Assembly (NCBI GenBank): GCA_026417735.1
Contig: JAOACR010000009.1
Location: 203,641-267,640 of the forward strand
DNA: 64,000 nucleotides
Direction: 5' to 3'
Source of the DNA: Kiritimatiellia bacterium
Lineage (GTDB): Bacteria; Verrucomicrobiota; Kiritimatiellia; PWTM01
Below, piece by piece: positions 54,859 to 62,166 of this stretch. A program made the position numbers and the translations under genes. Each line of letters opens with the position of its first letter. Within the stretch, counting starts at the first letter, position 1. Under the pieces are notes generated by a model, which ran no database searches, had not been told where the DNA came from, and was given only the letters and a program-made list of their open reading frames with translations.

Positions 54859-55473
54859 TCAGCGCTCCGGAATGAAGAGTTTCTGGCCCGCACGCAGCTT
54901 CGAAGGGTCCGCTATGTTGTTTTCCTGAGCAATCACCGCGGCACTCACGCCGTAGGCCGCAGCAATCGCGGACAGCGTTTCGCCCGGCTGCACGACATGT
55001 TCATAGCCGCTCGTCGGGCCCGGCGTGCGCCGTGCGGGCGAACGGCTGCTGGCCGCTGCGGGCGCGGCGCCTCCCATCGCGCGGCGGATCGCCTCCGCCA
55101 TCCGTTTGCTGAGCTCGTCAACGATCGCCTGCCGGTCCTGCTCGCGCGCTGCGTCCAGCCGCGCCAGTCGCGTCTCCAGCTCCTGCAGCTTCGGCTGGAG
55201 AAGCCGCGCGCCGCCGTCCGCAGAGGCGGCGAGGGCGCGCCGCAGCGCCTCCACCTCGCCCGCAAGACGCTGCGCCTCCATCTCGACGCCTTCGACGCGA
55301 CCCTGAACGGTGCGAATCTGCTCCTGCAACAGGCGCAAGTCCTCCTGATGCCGAAGCTGCATCGCCGCGATGTCATCGGGGTGCGTGTACGTCACACATC
55401 CTGCGGCGACCGCCAGCGCACCCGCCGCGACGACGCGCCAGCATCGGACGCAAAAAAAGTCGGGTTCGCTCAT
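54859..55473 (-). CDS. LysM-domain lipoprotein
   Basis: A 204-residue protein. The N-terminal hydrophobic segment ends in a lipobox (LAVAAGC, Cys about residue 26). A coiled coil follows (QLRHQEDLRLLQEQIRTVQG). Residues about 155-204 form a LysM domain (HVVQPGETLSAIAAAYGV, LRAGQKLFIPER) that binds peptidoglycan. It probably links the outer membrane to the wall. In the minus-strand order it follows the URO-D-like gene by 31 bases and overlaps no other gene; the GYF protein gene starts 13 bases beyond its stop. Confidence 0.85.
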   Translation of the reverse strand: MSEPDFFCVRCWRVVAAGALAVAAGCVTYTHPDDIAAMQLRHQEDLRLLQEQIRTVQGRVEGVEMEAQRLAGEVEALRRALAASADGGARLLQPKLQELETRLARLDAAREQDRQAIVDELSKRMAEAIRRAMGGAAPAAASSRSPARRTPGPTSGYEHVVQPGETLSAIAAAYGVSAAVIAQENNIADPSKLRAGQKLFIPER

Positions 55474-55504
55474 CCGGTCAACCGTATCGAACCCGCAGCC
55501 CTTT

Positions 55505-56554
55505 TCAAGCCGTCCCGGCGACGCCGGCGGCCTCGATCACGGCGCGAAGGTTGGCCAGCGGCGTGCCGGGCGAAACACCACCACCGGCGGAGAGCACCCA
55601 CGGCGCCAGCTCCGACCAGCGGTCCAGCAGCGAATGGACCGCGGCGCGACACTCCTCCGGAGCCCCGCGAACCAGCAGTTCCACCGGTGGCAGGTTGCCC
55701 ATCAGCACGATGTCCGGACCCACTCGCGCACGGGCGTCGGCCGGGTCGACCTCGTGCGAAAAGTTGAACACATCCACGCCGCAGTCGCGCAGGCCGTAGT
55801 AGACCTCGGGGTTCGGGGTGTCGTTGTGAAAAAGGTGGATCAGGTCCGGGAACGCGCGGAACACCTGCCGCAGAAAAGGGAACGCAAATGTCTCCGCATC
55901 CGCCGGTCCCAGCATGCCGACGAGGTCATCGAGCACCAGCACGCCGACAGGCCGGTCCATGCGGGCGAGCTGGGCGCGGAGCCACGCGATACACAGCGCG
56001 GTCGTGCGCGCGAGCAGGTCGCGCACCGCATCGGGCTCGGTCTGCGTCGCCAGCAAGAGCTCCGTGATGCCGAGCAGATGGCCGGCCACCGCCAGCGGAC
56101 CGCGGGCCGCCGCAATGCGGGGCGGAAAGCCGGCGGCGGTCATCGCGGGCAGCCGCTGCTCATACATCGCCAAGATCACCGGCATCAGGCCGTCGGATTC
56201 GGGGTCGGGCGGATCAACGCGGCGGAGCGCCTCGAGGCCGGCCGGATGCGGCAGCACGTTGGGTGGTTCACATCGATTCCAGCGGACCGGCGCGCCGAAA
56301 CCGGAGGGCTCCGCCGCCATCCCCAGCTCGATCCATCCGCCCGGGATCAGCACGGAGCCGTCCAGCTCGCACTGCGCACGCTCATAGGCGCGCATCCAGA
56401 CGGTCGCGTCGAAAAAGAAATCGAGCGTGTCGGCACCGATCCAACCGGGCAGCCAGGGGGAATCGACAATCCACGCAACCAGCCGCGCATCGCGGTCGCG
56501 ACCGCGCACGGTCTGAACGAACCGGTCAATCGCTTCGGCCTGGGTCACCGCCAT
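55505..56554 (-). CDS. URO-D/MtaA-type domain protein
   Basis: A 349-residue protein with the uroporphyrinogen decarboxylase-like TIM-barrel plan, for example MPVILAMYEQRLPAM, LHHLFHNDTPNPE-like wording in LIHLFHNDTPN, VFNFSHEVDPADARARVG and IVLMGNLPPVELLVRGAPE. Within this superfamily are heme HemE and corrinoid-dependent methyltransferases (MtaA/CmuA). The typical HemE N-terminal substrate motif (RQAGRY) is missing, so a methyltransferase-like or unknown role is more likely than heme synthesis. No corrinoid protein gene is near. It heads the minus-strand cluster. The ribosome site is weak. Confidence 0.7.
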   Translation of the reverse strand: MAVTQAEAIDRFVQTVRGRDRDARLVAWIVDSPWLPGWIGADTLDFFFDATVWMRAYERAQCELDGSVLIPGGWIELGMAAEPSGFGAPVRWNRCEPPNVLPHPAGLEALRRVDPPDPESDGLMPVILAMYEQRLPAMTAAGFPPRIAAARGPLAVAGHLLGITELLLATQTEPDAVRDLLARTTALCIAWLRAQLARMDRPVGVLVLDDLVGMLGPADAETFAFPFLRQVFRAFPDLIHLFHNDTPNPEVYYGLRDCGVDVFNFSHEVDPADARARVGPDIVLMGNLPPVELLVRGAPEECRAAVHSLLDRWSELAPWVLSAGGGVSPGTPLANLRAVIEAAGVAGTA

Positions 56555-56624
56555 CGTCGCACGTCCGCCGCGCCAACGATCAAGCGAGCTTGCCCGTCAC
56601 CCGCCCAGGCGTCAATCTGATCGC

Positions 56625-57149
56625 ATGCCGGTGGAGATCGAGCGCAAGTTTGTGGCCCGGCCGACGGCGGTACCGATGCGCGCTCGGCCGCTGCGGATCC
56701 GACAGGTCTACCTGTGGCTGAAGAGTGGCGGAATTGCGCGCGTACGAATGGCCGGCGGTCGGGCATGGCTGGCCGTGAAGCGAGACCGGCGGGGACCGGC
56801 GCGAACGGAGATCGAAGCGGAGATTCCGGTGGAGCTGGGCCGCGAGCTGCTCGGACTGGCGGCGGCGAGCGCACCGGTAGTGAAGCGACGCTACCGCCGC
56901 CGCTATCGCGGCCGCCAGTGGGAGGTGGATGTGTTCGAGGGTGCCAACCGTGGTCTCATCCTCGCGGAAGTGGAACTTCGGCGCGCGTCGGACGCCGTCG
57001 CGCTGCCGCCATGGGTCGTGCGCGAGGTGACGTTGGATCCCCGATTCGCCAACGTCTCGCTGGCCGTGCGCCCCTTTGGCCAGTGGCCGGCCGCGGAGCG
57101 GCGGGCGGTGCTGGGGGATGCCGTCACCCGCCCTCCGCCCCCCGGGTGA
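56625..57149 (+). CDS. CYTH-domain protein (triphosphate tunnel metalloenzyme)
   Basis: A 174-residue protein with the hallmark EIERKF motif at residues 4-9. Charged residues inside the beta-tunnel are visible in IRQVYLWLKSGGIARVRMAG, AWLAVKRD and ILAEVELR. The family hydrolyses inorganic triphosphate or related triphosphates with metal ions; bacterial members are often tripolyphosphatases. The C-terminal 20 residues are Pro-rich. It is transcribed divergently from the URO-D gene, with 70 bases between. A leuB-like gene follows after 127 bases with a promoter of its own. Confidence 0.85.
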   Translation: MPVEIERKFVARPTAVPMRARPLRIRQVYLWLKSGGIARVRMAGGRAWLAVKRDRRGPARTEIEAEIPVELGRELLGLAAASAPVVKRRYRRRYRGRQWEVDVFEGANRGLILAEVELRRASDAVALPPWVVREVTLDPRFANVSLAVRPFGQWPAAERRAVLGDAVTRPPPPG

Positions 57150-57202
57150 TGAGTCCACCGTAGCGCCGGCCGACCGCGACCGCCCGACGCCGGTCGACCG
57201 CG

Positions 57203-57230
57203 TTGAAATCGGCCGGCCGGCCGGTAGAAT
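57203..57230 (+). promoter_or_regulatory. Candidate sigma-70 promoter of the leuB-like gene
   Basis: TTGAAA (57203-57208), a 16-base spacer, then TAGAAT (57225-57230); each hexamer matches five of six consensus bases. The spacer is mostly GGCC repeats. The -10 is 46 bases before the ATG at 57277. It is the best-matching promoter I see in the window. Confidence 0.6.
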
Positions 57231-57276
57231 ACTCCGCCTTTGCGCGCCGGCGCGCGCGGTTAAACACGAGGCGAAC

Positions 57277-58350
57277 ATGAGTCGGACCTACAAGGTGGCG
57301 GTGATCGGCGGAGACGGCACGGGGCCGGAGGTCGTGCGCGAGGCGGTGAAGGTGCTGCGGGCGGCCGCGAAACGCTTCGCGTTTGGGCTGGACCTCCGCG
57401 ATTACGATCTGGGCGGCGACCGCTATCTTCGCACGGGCGAGCTGGTGCCCGACTCCGTCCTTGACGAGCTGCGCCGCAGCGACGCGATTCTGCTGGGCGC
57501 GATCGGCCACCCCGACGTGAAACCTGGAATCCTCGAGAAGGGCATCCTGCTGCGCCTGCGATTCGAGTTGGACCAGTACATCAACCTCCGACCGGTGAAG
57601 CTGTACCCGGGCGTCGAGTGCCCCCTGAAGGACAAGGGGCCGGAGCACATCGACTACGTGGTCGTGCGCGAAAACACCGGCGACCTGTACTGCGGCGCCG
57701 GCGGGTTCAGCCTGCGCGGCACACCCCACGAGGTGGCAATCCAGACCAGCATCTACACGCGGTTTCAAGTGGACCGCTGTCTGCGGTACGCGTTCGAGCT
57801 CGCGCGCCGGCGGCCGCGCAAGACGCTGGCGCTGTGCGGGAAGACGAACGTGCTGACCTACGTGTACGACCTGTGGGAGCGGGCGTTCCACGAGATGGGC
57901 GCCCGGGAGTTCCCCGACATCAAACGCGAGTACTACCACGTGGACGCGACCTGCATGTGGATGGTGAAAAACCCCGAGTGGTTCGACGTCATCGTCACCG
58001 GCAACATGTTCGGCGACATCATCACCGACCTGGCTGCGATCACGCAGGGCGGTATGGGGATTGCGGCCGGCGGTAACATCAATCCCGAAGGCGTCAGCAT
58101 GTTCGAACCGATCGGCGGTTCCGCGCCGAAGTACACCGGCAAGAACGTGATCAATCCGCTCGCGGCGATCTGCGCGGCGGGGATGATGCTGCGCCATCTC
58201 GGCGAAGAACCGGCCGCAGACGGCATCGAACGCGCGGTGATGTACGTGACCGGGCACAAGCTGAAGAGTCTGGCCGCCGGCCGGATGGGCTACACGACCA
58301 CGGAGGTGGGCGACATGGTCGCCGCTCACGTCGCGTCCGGAGGCACCTGA
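57277..58350 (+). CDS. leuB: 3-isopropylmalate dehydrogenase-like beta-decarboxylating dehydrogenase
   Basis: A 357-residue NAD-dependent enzyme of the isocitrate/isopropylmalate family. N-terminal [19 protein letters not shown], the substrate loop [13 protein letters not shown] with two Arg, [13 protein letters not shown], and the metal/cofactor region [15 protein letters not shown] and [13 protein letters not shown]. LeuB usually has RExTGGIYFG; here [10 protein letters not shown] is closer to isocitrate/homoisocitrate-type relatives, so the substrate is open. Location directly before asd favours amino acid synthesis (leuB-asd pairs are common). GAGG precedes the ATG. Confidence 0.75.
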   Translation: MSRTYKVAVIGGDGTGPEVVREAVKVLRAAAKRFAFGLDLRDYDLGGDRYLRTGELVPDSVLDELRRSDAILLGAIGHPDVKPGILEKGILLRLRFELDQYINLRPVKLYPGVECPLKDKGPEHIDYVVVRENTGDLYCGAGGFSLRGTPHEVAIQTSIYTRFQVDRCLRYAFELARRRPRKTLALCGKTNVLTYVYDLWERAFHEMGAREFPDIKREYYHVDATCMWMVKNPEWFDVIVTGNMFGDIITDLAAITQGGMGIAAGGNINPEGVSMFEPIGGSAPKYTGKNVINPLAAICAAGMMLRHLGEEPAADGIERAVMYVTGHKLKSLAAGRMGYTTTEVGDMVAAHVASGGT

Positions 58351-58374
58351 TCGAACAACCACAAGGAGACGCCC

Positions 58375-59388
58375 ATGCGAGCCTACGATGTGGTGGTGGT
58401 GGGCATCGGCGCGGTCGGCGCCGAAATGGTACGGCTGTTGCGCGCGCGAAAGTTCCCGGTGCGCTCGCTGAAGGTGCTCGCCCGGCGGCCCCGGACCGAG
58501 ATCATTGACGGCGAACCGGTCGAGGTGCGCGCCGCGGAGCCCGCCGAGTTCGACGGCGCACAGTTCGCCTTTTTCGCTGGCACCGAAGGCGAAAAAGGCG
58601 CGTCGCAGACGCTCGGCTGGGAAGCGGTTCGTCGCGGTGTGATCGTGATCGACAACGGCGATGACTTTCGGATGGACCCGCGGGTTCCGCTGGTGATTCC
58701 GGAGATCAATCCGGAAGCGCTCGATGCGCACCAGGGGTTCATCGCGAACCCGAACTGCAGCACGATCATTGCGCTGATGCCGCTGGCGCCGCTGCACCGC
58801 GCCGCGCGACTGCGGCGGTTCGTCGCCTGTACGTACCAGGCGGTCTCGGGGACCGGCAGCGCCGCGATCCGCGAACTCGAGGAGCAGGCGCGCGCGTGGG
58901 CGGAGGGCCGCTCCACCGCGCCGCAAGTGTACCCGCACCGCATTGCGTTCAACCTGCTGCCCTCGGTGGGCTCGTTCAAGGACGACTCGGGCGAGAGCAC
59001 CGAAGAGCAGAAAATGCGGCGCGAAACCCACAAGATCCTGGGCGATTCCTCGATCCGCATCTCGACCACCTGCGTTCGCGTGCCGGTGTTCAACGGCCAC
59101 AGCATCGCGGTCCACGCGGAGTTCGAACGCCCGATCGAACCGTCCGAGGCGCGGGCGCTGCTGGAGAGAGCGCCGGGCGTGCGCGTGGTCGACGACCCGG
59201 CGAAAGCCGAGTATCCGATGCCGGTGGCCGCGTCGGGCCAGTACGACGTGCTGGTGGGGCGCATCCGACGCGACCCGAGCACCGACCATGGCCTGGCGAT
59301 GTGGTGCAGCGGCGACAACATCTGGAAAGGCGCCGCACAAAACGCGATCCAGATCGCAGAGGAGATGATCCGGCGAGGACTGGTCTGA
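58375..59388 (+). CDS. asd: Aspartate-semialdehyde dehydrogenase
   Basis: A 337-residue enzyme that reduces aspartyl phosphate to the semialdehyde, the branch point for lysine/diaminopimelate, threonine and methionine. The catalytic Cys is Cys128 in NPNCSTI. QAVSGTGSAAI, NLLPSVGSF and RVPVFNGHSIAV are typical. The NADP loop reads VVVVGIGAVG, one residue shorter than the usual GATGAVG. GGAG precedes the ATG. It lies 24 bases after the leuB-like gene. The gap after it (59389-59509) is between convergent genes and shows no T-tract terminator. Confidence 0.93.
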   Translation: MRAYDVVVVGIGAVGAEMVRLLRARKFPVRSLKVLARRPRTEIIDGEPVEVRAAEPAEFDGAQFAFFAGTEGEKGASQTLGWEAVRRGVIVIDNGDDFRMDPRVPLVIPEINPEALDAHQGFIANPNCSTIIALMPLAPLHRAARLRRFVACTYQAVSGTGSAAIRELEEQARAWAEGRSTAPQVYPHRIAFNLLPSVGSFKDDSGESTEEQKMRRETHKILGDSSIRISTTCVRVPVFNGHSIAVHAEFERPIEPSEARALLERAPGVRVVDDPAKAEYPMPVAASGQYDVLVGRIRRDPSTDHGLAMWCSGDNIWKGAAQNAIQIAEEMIRRGLV

Positions 59389-59509
59389 ACCGACCGCGTC
59401 GGCCCGATTCCGGCGGCCGGCGAGGTCGTTCGAGGCGCGGGGGACCCCGGCAGTCAGACCGCCTCAAACGGTGCCACAAGAGGATGGCGCGCGCGGCGAG
59501 GCGGATCGT

Positions 59510-60715
59510 TCAGACGGTGAGCCGGCACACCGGTGCGAGCCGCGCGACGAACGCGCCGATGCGACGCACCGCCTCCTGCAGATCGTCCATCGCGGTCGCG
59601 TAGGAACATCGCACATGACCGGCGCCGGTGGGGCCGAACACATCGCCGGGCACCACCGCGACGCGCTCCTCTTCGAGCAGTTTCAGCGCAAACTCGCGGG
59701 AACTCAGCCCGAGGTGGCCGACGTACGGGAACATGTAGAACGCCCCCCGCGGCTCCACCACCGGCAGCCCAATCTCGCTGAACGCGTGCAGCAGAAAGTT
59801 GCGCCGTGCGCGATACTCCTCGCGCATCGGCGCGACATCGCGCTCCGGCTCGTTCAGCGCTTCGATCGCCGCCTCCTGGCTCAGCGTCGGGGCGCAGAGC
59901 ATCGTGTACTGGTGGATCTTCATCATTGCCTCCACCAGCGGCGCGGGCGCGCAAGCGAAACCGAGCCGGAAGCCGGTCATCGCAAACGCCTTCGAAAAGC
60001 CGTGCAGAAAGACACAGCGCTCCCGCATGCCGGGTATTGCCGCGATGCTGACCGGTTCGCCCTCGTAGCGAAGCTCGCCGTAGATCTCGTCGGTGAGCAC
60101 GATCAGGTCGCGCTCAATTGCAAAACGGGCAACCTCCTCAAGCTCGGTCCGGTCCAGCGCGGCGCCGGTTGGATTGTTCGGGAAGTTCAGCACCAGCAGC
60201 CGCGCGTGCGTCGCGGTGTGCTCCTCGAGCAACTGGCGGGTGAGCCGGAAGCCGGTCTCGCGGGTGGTGGGCACCGGCAGCGGATCCCCGTGCGCCAGCC
60301 GCACCAGCGGCTCGTACGAGACGTAACACGGCTGGTGGAACATCACGCCGTCGCCGGGGCTCACCAATGCGCGCACCGCGAGGTCCACCGCCTCGCTCAC
60401 GCCGACGGTGACGATGCATTCGGTCTCCGGGTCGTACTCGACGCCGTAGGTCTGGCGCACGAACTCGCAGATTGCGCGGCGCAGCCGCAGCAGCCCCAGG
60501 TTCGAGGTGTAGTGTGTCGCGCCACGCTCCAGCGCATAGATCGCCGCCTCGCGGACCCTCCAGGGCGTGTCGAAGTCCGGCTCGCCGATGCCAAGGCTGA
60601 TCACGTCGCGCATCGTGCTGACGATGTCGAAAAAATCGCGAATACCAGAGCGCGGCAGCGCGCGCACATGCGCGGCAACGCGCTCAGGGGGAGATCGAAA
60701 GGCGCTCGTGCTCAT
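59510..60715 (-). CDS. PLP-dependent class I/II aminotransferase
   Basis: A 401-residue fold-type I aminotransferase. The PLP lysine lies in HGFSKAFAMTGFRLG; other fixed parts are LGIGEPDFDTPWRV, NFPNNPTG, LTDEIYGEL and the C-terminal RCSYAT. It resembles the aspartate/aromatic or PatA-type group, but substrate cannot be fixed from sequence. Its start overlaps the end of the Lrp-type regulator by 32 bases, so they are translationally linked; the regulator probably senses an amino acid that the enzyme handles. Confidence 0.88.
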   Translation of the reverse strand: MSTSAFRSPPERVAAHVRALPRSGIRDFFDIVSTMRDVISLGIGEPDFDTPWRVREAAIYALERGATHYTSNLGLLRLRRAICEFVRQTYGVEYDPETECIVTVGVSEAVDLAVRALVSPGDGVMFHQPCYVSYEPLVRLAHGDPLPVPTTRETGFRLTRQLLEEHTATHARLLVLNFPNNPTGAALDRTELEEVARFAIERDLIVLTDEIYGELRYEGEPVSIAAIPGMRERCVFLHGFSKAFAMTGFRLGFACAPAPLVEAMMKIHQYTMLCAPTLSQEAAIEALNEPERDVAPMREEYRARRNFLLHAFSEIGLPVVEPRGAFYMFPYVGHLGLSSREFALKLLEEERVAVVPGDVFGPTGAGHVRCSYATAMDDLQEAVRRIGAFVARLAPVCRLTV

Positions 60716-61163
60716 CGGGCGCGTCCATCAAGAACCCGTGGCTTTTGTACGTCTTCAGCATGAACGAGGTCGTCGTTGAGGTCACCCCCGGGATCAGCGC
60801 GAGCTTCTCACTGACGAACCGCGCGACGGTCCGCAGGTCGGGCCCCTCGATGAACAGCAGAAGGTCGGCCTGGCCGCTCATCAGGTACGCGGAGACGACT
60901 TCCGGAAAACGACAGATGCGCTGCGCGATGCGATCGAAACCGCCCTCGCGCTCCGGCACCACTTTCACCTCGATCACCGCGACGACCTTGTCCTCCTCGA
61001 GCGACTCCTCGTTCAGCACCGCGCGGTAGCCGCGGATGATGCCGCGCCGCTCGTAGTCGGCGATCCGGGCGCGCACCTCCTCCGGGGTGAGCTCGAGCAT
61101 TGCGGCGAGATTCTCCACCGATTCCCGCGCGCGTACCTTCAACAACTTCAGCAGTGGATCCAT
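60684..61163 (-). CDS. Lrp/AsnC-family transcriptional regulator
   Basis: A 159-residue protein. An N-terminal winged helix-turn-helix (VENLAAMLELTPEEVRARIA, RRGIIRGYRAVL) and a C-terminal RAM/ACT-like ligand domain (VVAVIEVKVVPER, YLMSGQADLLLFIEG). It should bind an amino acid and control the aminotransferase gene that overlaps it by 32 bases. No independent promoter fits between it and the HU terminator, so it may depend on read-through or on elements inside the hairpin. Confidence 0.88.
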   Translation of the reverse strand: MDPLLKLLKVRARESVENLAAMLELTPEEVRARIADYERRGIIRGYRAVLNEESLEEDKVVAVIEVKVVPEREGGFDRIAQRICRFPEVVSAYLMSGQADLLLFIEGPDLRTVARFVSEKLALIPGVTSTTTSFMLKTYKSHGFLMDAPDEHERLSISP

Positions 61164-61192
61164 CGTCCTCTCCCGCGCCGGGCTGCAAAACA

Positions 61193-61221
61193 GAATCGCG
61201 ACCCGGGCCGGGCCGCGATTC
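61193..61221 (-). terminator. Rho-independent terminator after the HU gene
   Basis: GAATCGCG and CGCGATTC form an eight-base outer stem, extended by further GC pairs after one mismatch. On the minus strand TGTTTTG follows. It lies 24 bases after the HU stop and 30 bases before the Lrp-type start. Confidence 0.65.
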
Positions 61222-61244
61222 CATGGGTGTGCTGGTCGCCCGAC

Positions 61245-61526
61245 CTACTTGCCCAGCACGGCCTCCTTCGCGGCCTTCGCGATGCGGAACTTCAGCACCC
61301 TCTTCGCCGGAATCTTGATCTGCTCACCGGTCGCAGGGTTGCGCCCCATGCGCGCCTTGCGGTTGACCAGCACCAGCTTGCCCAGTCCGGGAATCGTGAA
61401 GCCGTCCTTCGCGTTCTTGTAAGCGAGGGAGACGAGCTTGTCCACGGCAGCCGCGGCCTGCTTGCGGGTGATGCCCGCCGCCTCGGCGATCTCGGCCAGC
61501 ATCTTCGACTTCGTCATCTTCGGCAT
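61245..61526 (-). CDS. HU/IHF-family DNA-binding protein
   Basis: A 93-residue histone-like protein. N-terminal helices (MTKSKMLAEIAEAAGITRKQ) and the DNA-binding arm region (GKLVLVNRKARMGRNPATGE with IKIPAKRVLKF) are complete. It should bend and compact DNA as a dimer. The arm carries RKARMGRNP, the usual signature, which favours HU/IHF type over the divergent HU-like proteins. GGGAC precedes the ATG, and a promoter is seen upstream. Confidence 0.95.
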   Translation of the reverse strand: MPKMTKSKMLAEIAEAAGITRKQAAAAVDKLVSLAYKNAKDGFTIPGLGKLVLVNRKARMGRNPATGEQIKIPAKRVLKFRIAKAAKEAVLGK

Positions 61527-61580
61527 GTCCGTCCCTTTCTGTCCTCGGCCGCGGTGCTGCGGCCTAACCCTGTGGTCCTC

Positions 61581-61608
61581 ATCATAGCGGTCATGACTGA
61601 AAATGCAA
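61581..61608 (-). promoter_or_regulatory. Candidate sigma-70 promoter of the HU gene
   Basis: On the minus strand: TTGCAT, a 16-base spacer, TATGAT (five of six -10 bases). The -10 lies 54 bases before the ATG at 61526. Confidence 0.5.
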
Positions 61609-61655
61609 TCGCCAACCGTTGAGCGCCCCCCCTTTCGCGGCGTTTCCGCCCGCCC

Positions 61656-62108
61656 TCACCACCAGTAATGCACCGCCAGCGCTACGAGGATACCCATGAG
61701 CAGTCCCGCAAACACCTCCAGTCGGGTGTGCCCGAGCAGTTCGGCGAGCTTGTGTTCGGAAAGGCGATGCTCGCGGAACAGCTCGTCCACGATCTGATTC
61801 AGCAGTCTTGCCTGCTGGCCCGCTGCGTGGCGCACGCTTTGTGCGTCGAACATCACCACCGCCGCAAAGGCCAACGCAAGCGCGAACACCGGGCTGTGAA
61901 ACCCCTCCCGCAATCCGACGGAGGTCGCCATCGCACACACCATCGCCGTATGCGCACTCGGCATTCCGCCGGTGCTGAACAGCAATCGGAAGTCGAGCCG
62001 GCGGGTCGCCAGACCGCCCCGCGTCAGCTTGATCGCCTGCGCCAGCGTCCAGGCAATCAGCCCCGCGACGATCGTAATGTTGAACGCTGGCGAGCTTCGG
62101 GTGGACAT
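61656..62108 (-). CDS. DUF212 (divergent PAP2-like) membrane protein
   Basis: A 150-residue protein with several membrane helices. The family pattern is clear: LFSTGGMPSAHTAMVCAMAT, AVVMFDAQSVRHAAGQQARL, LNQIVDELF and LLGHTRLEVFAGLLMG. Relatives resemble acid phosphatase/phosphatidic acid phosphatase membrane proteins; the His in PSAHT and RHAAG could be the catalytic pair. The function is unproven; a phospholipid or undecaprenyl phosphate role is possible. Start is uncertain among several ATGs (62108, 62117, 62120) and a TTG at 62153; 62108 has no strong ribosome site either. It follows the PBP1C stop by about 58 bases on the same strand. Confidence 0.8.
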   Translation of the reverse strand: MSTRSSPAFNITIVAGLIAWTLAQAIKLTRGGLATRRLDFRLLFSTGGMPSAHTAMVCAMATSVGLREGFHSPVFALALAFAAVVMFDAQSVRHAAGQQARLLNQIVDELFREHRLSEHKLAELLGHTRLEVFAGLLMGILVALAVHYWW

Positions 62109-62166
62109 CGACGCCATCATCGGCCGCAAAACCGCAGTCGGCAAGCGCCGCAAGCTGCGGCTGGGC

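Noticed and set aside
57124-59340. A 738-codon minus-strand frame across leuB and asd
   Set aside because: Antisense of two clear enzyme genes; it also crosses their intergenic gap, which no real gene would explain.
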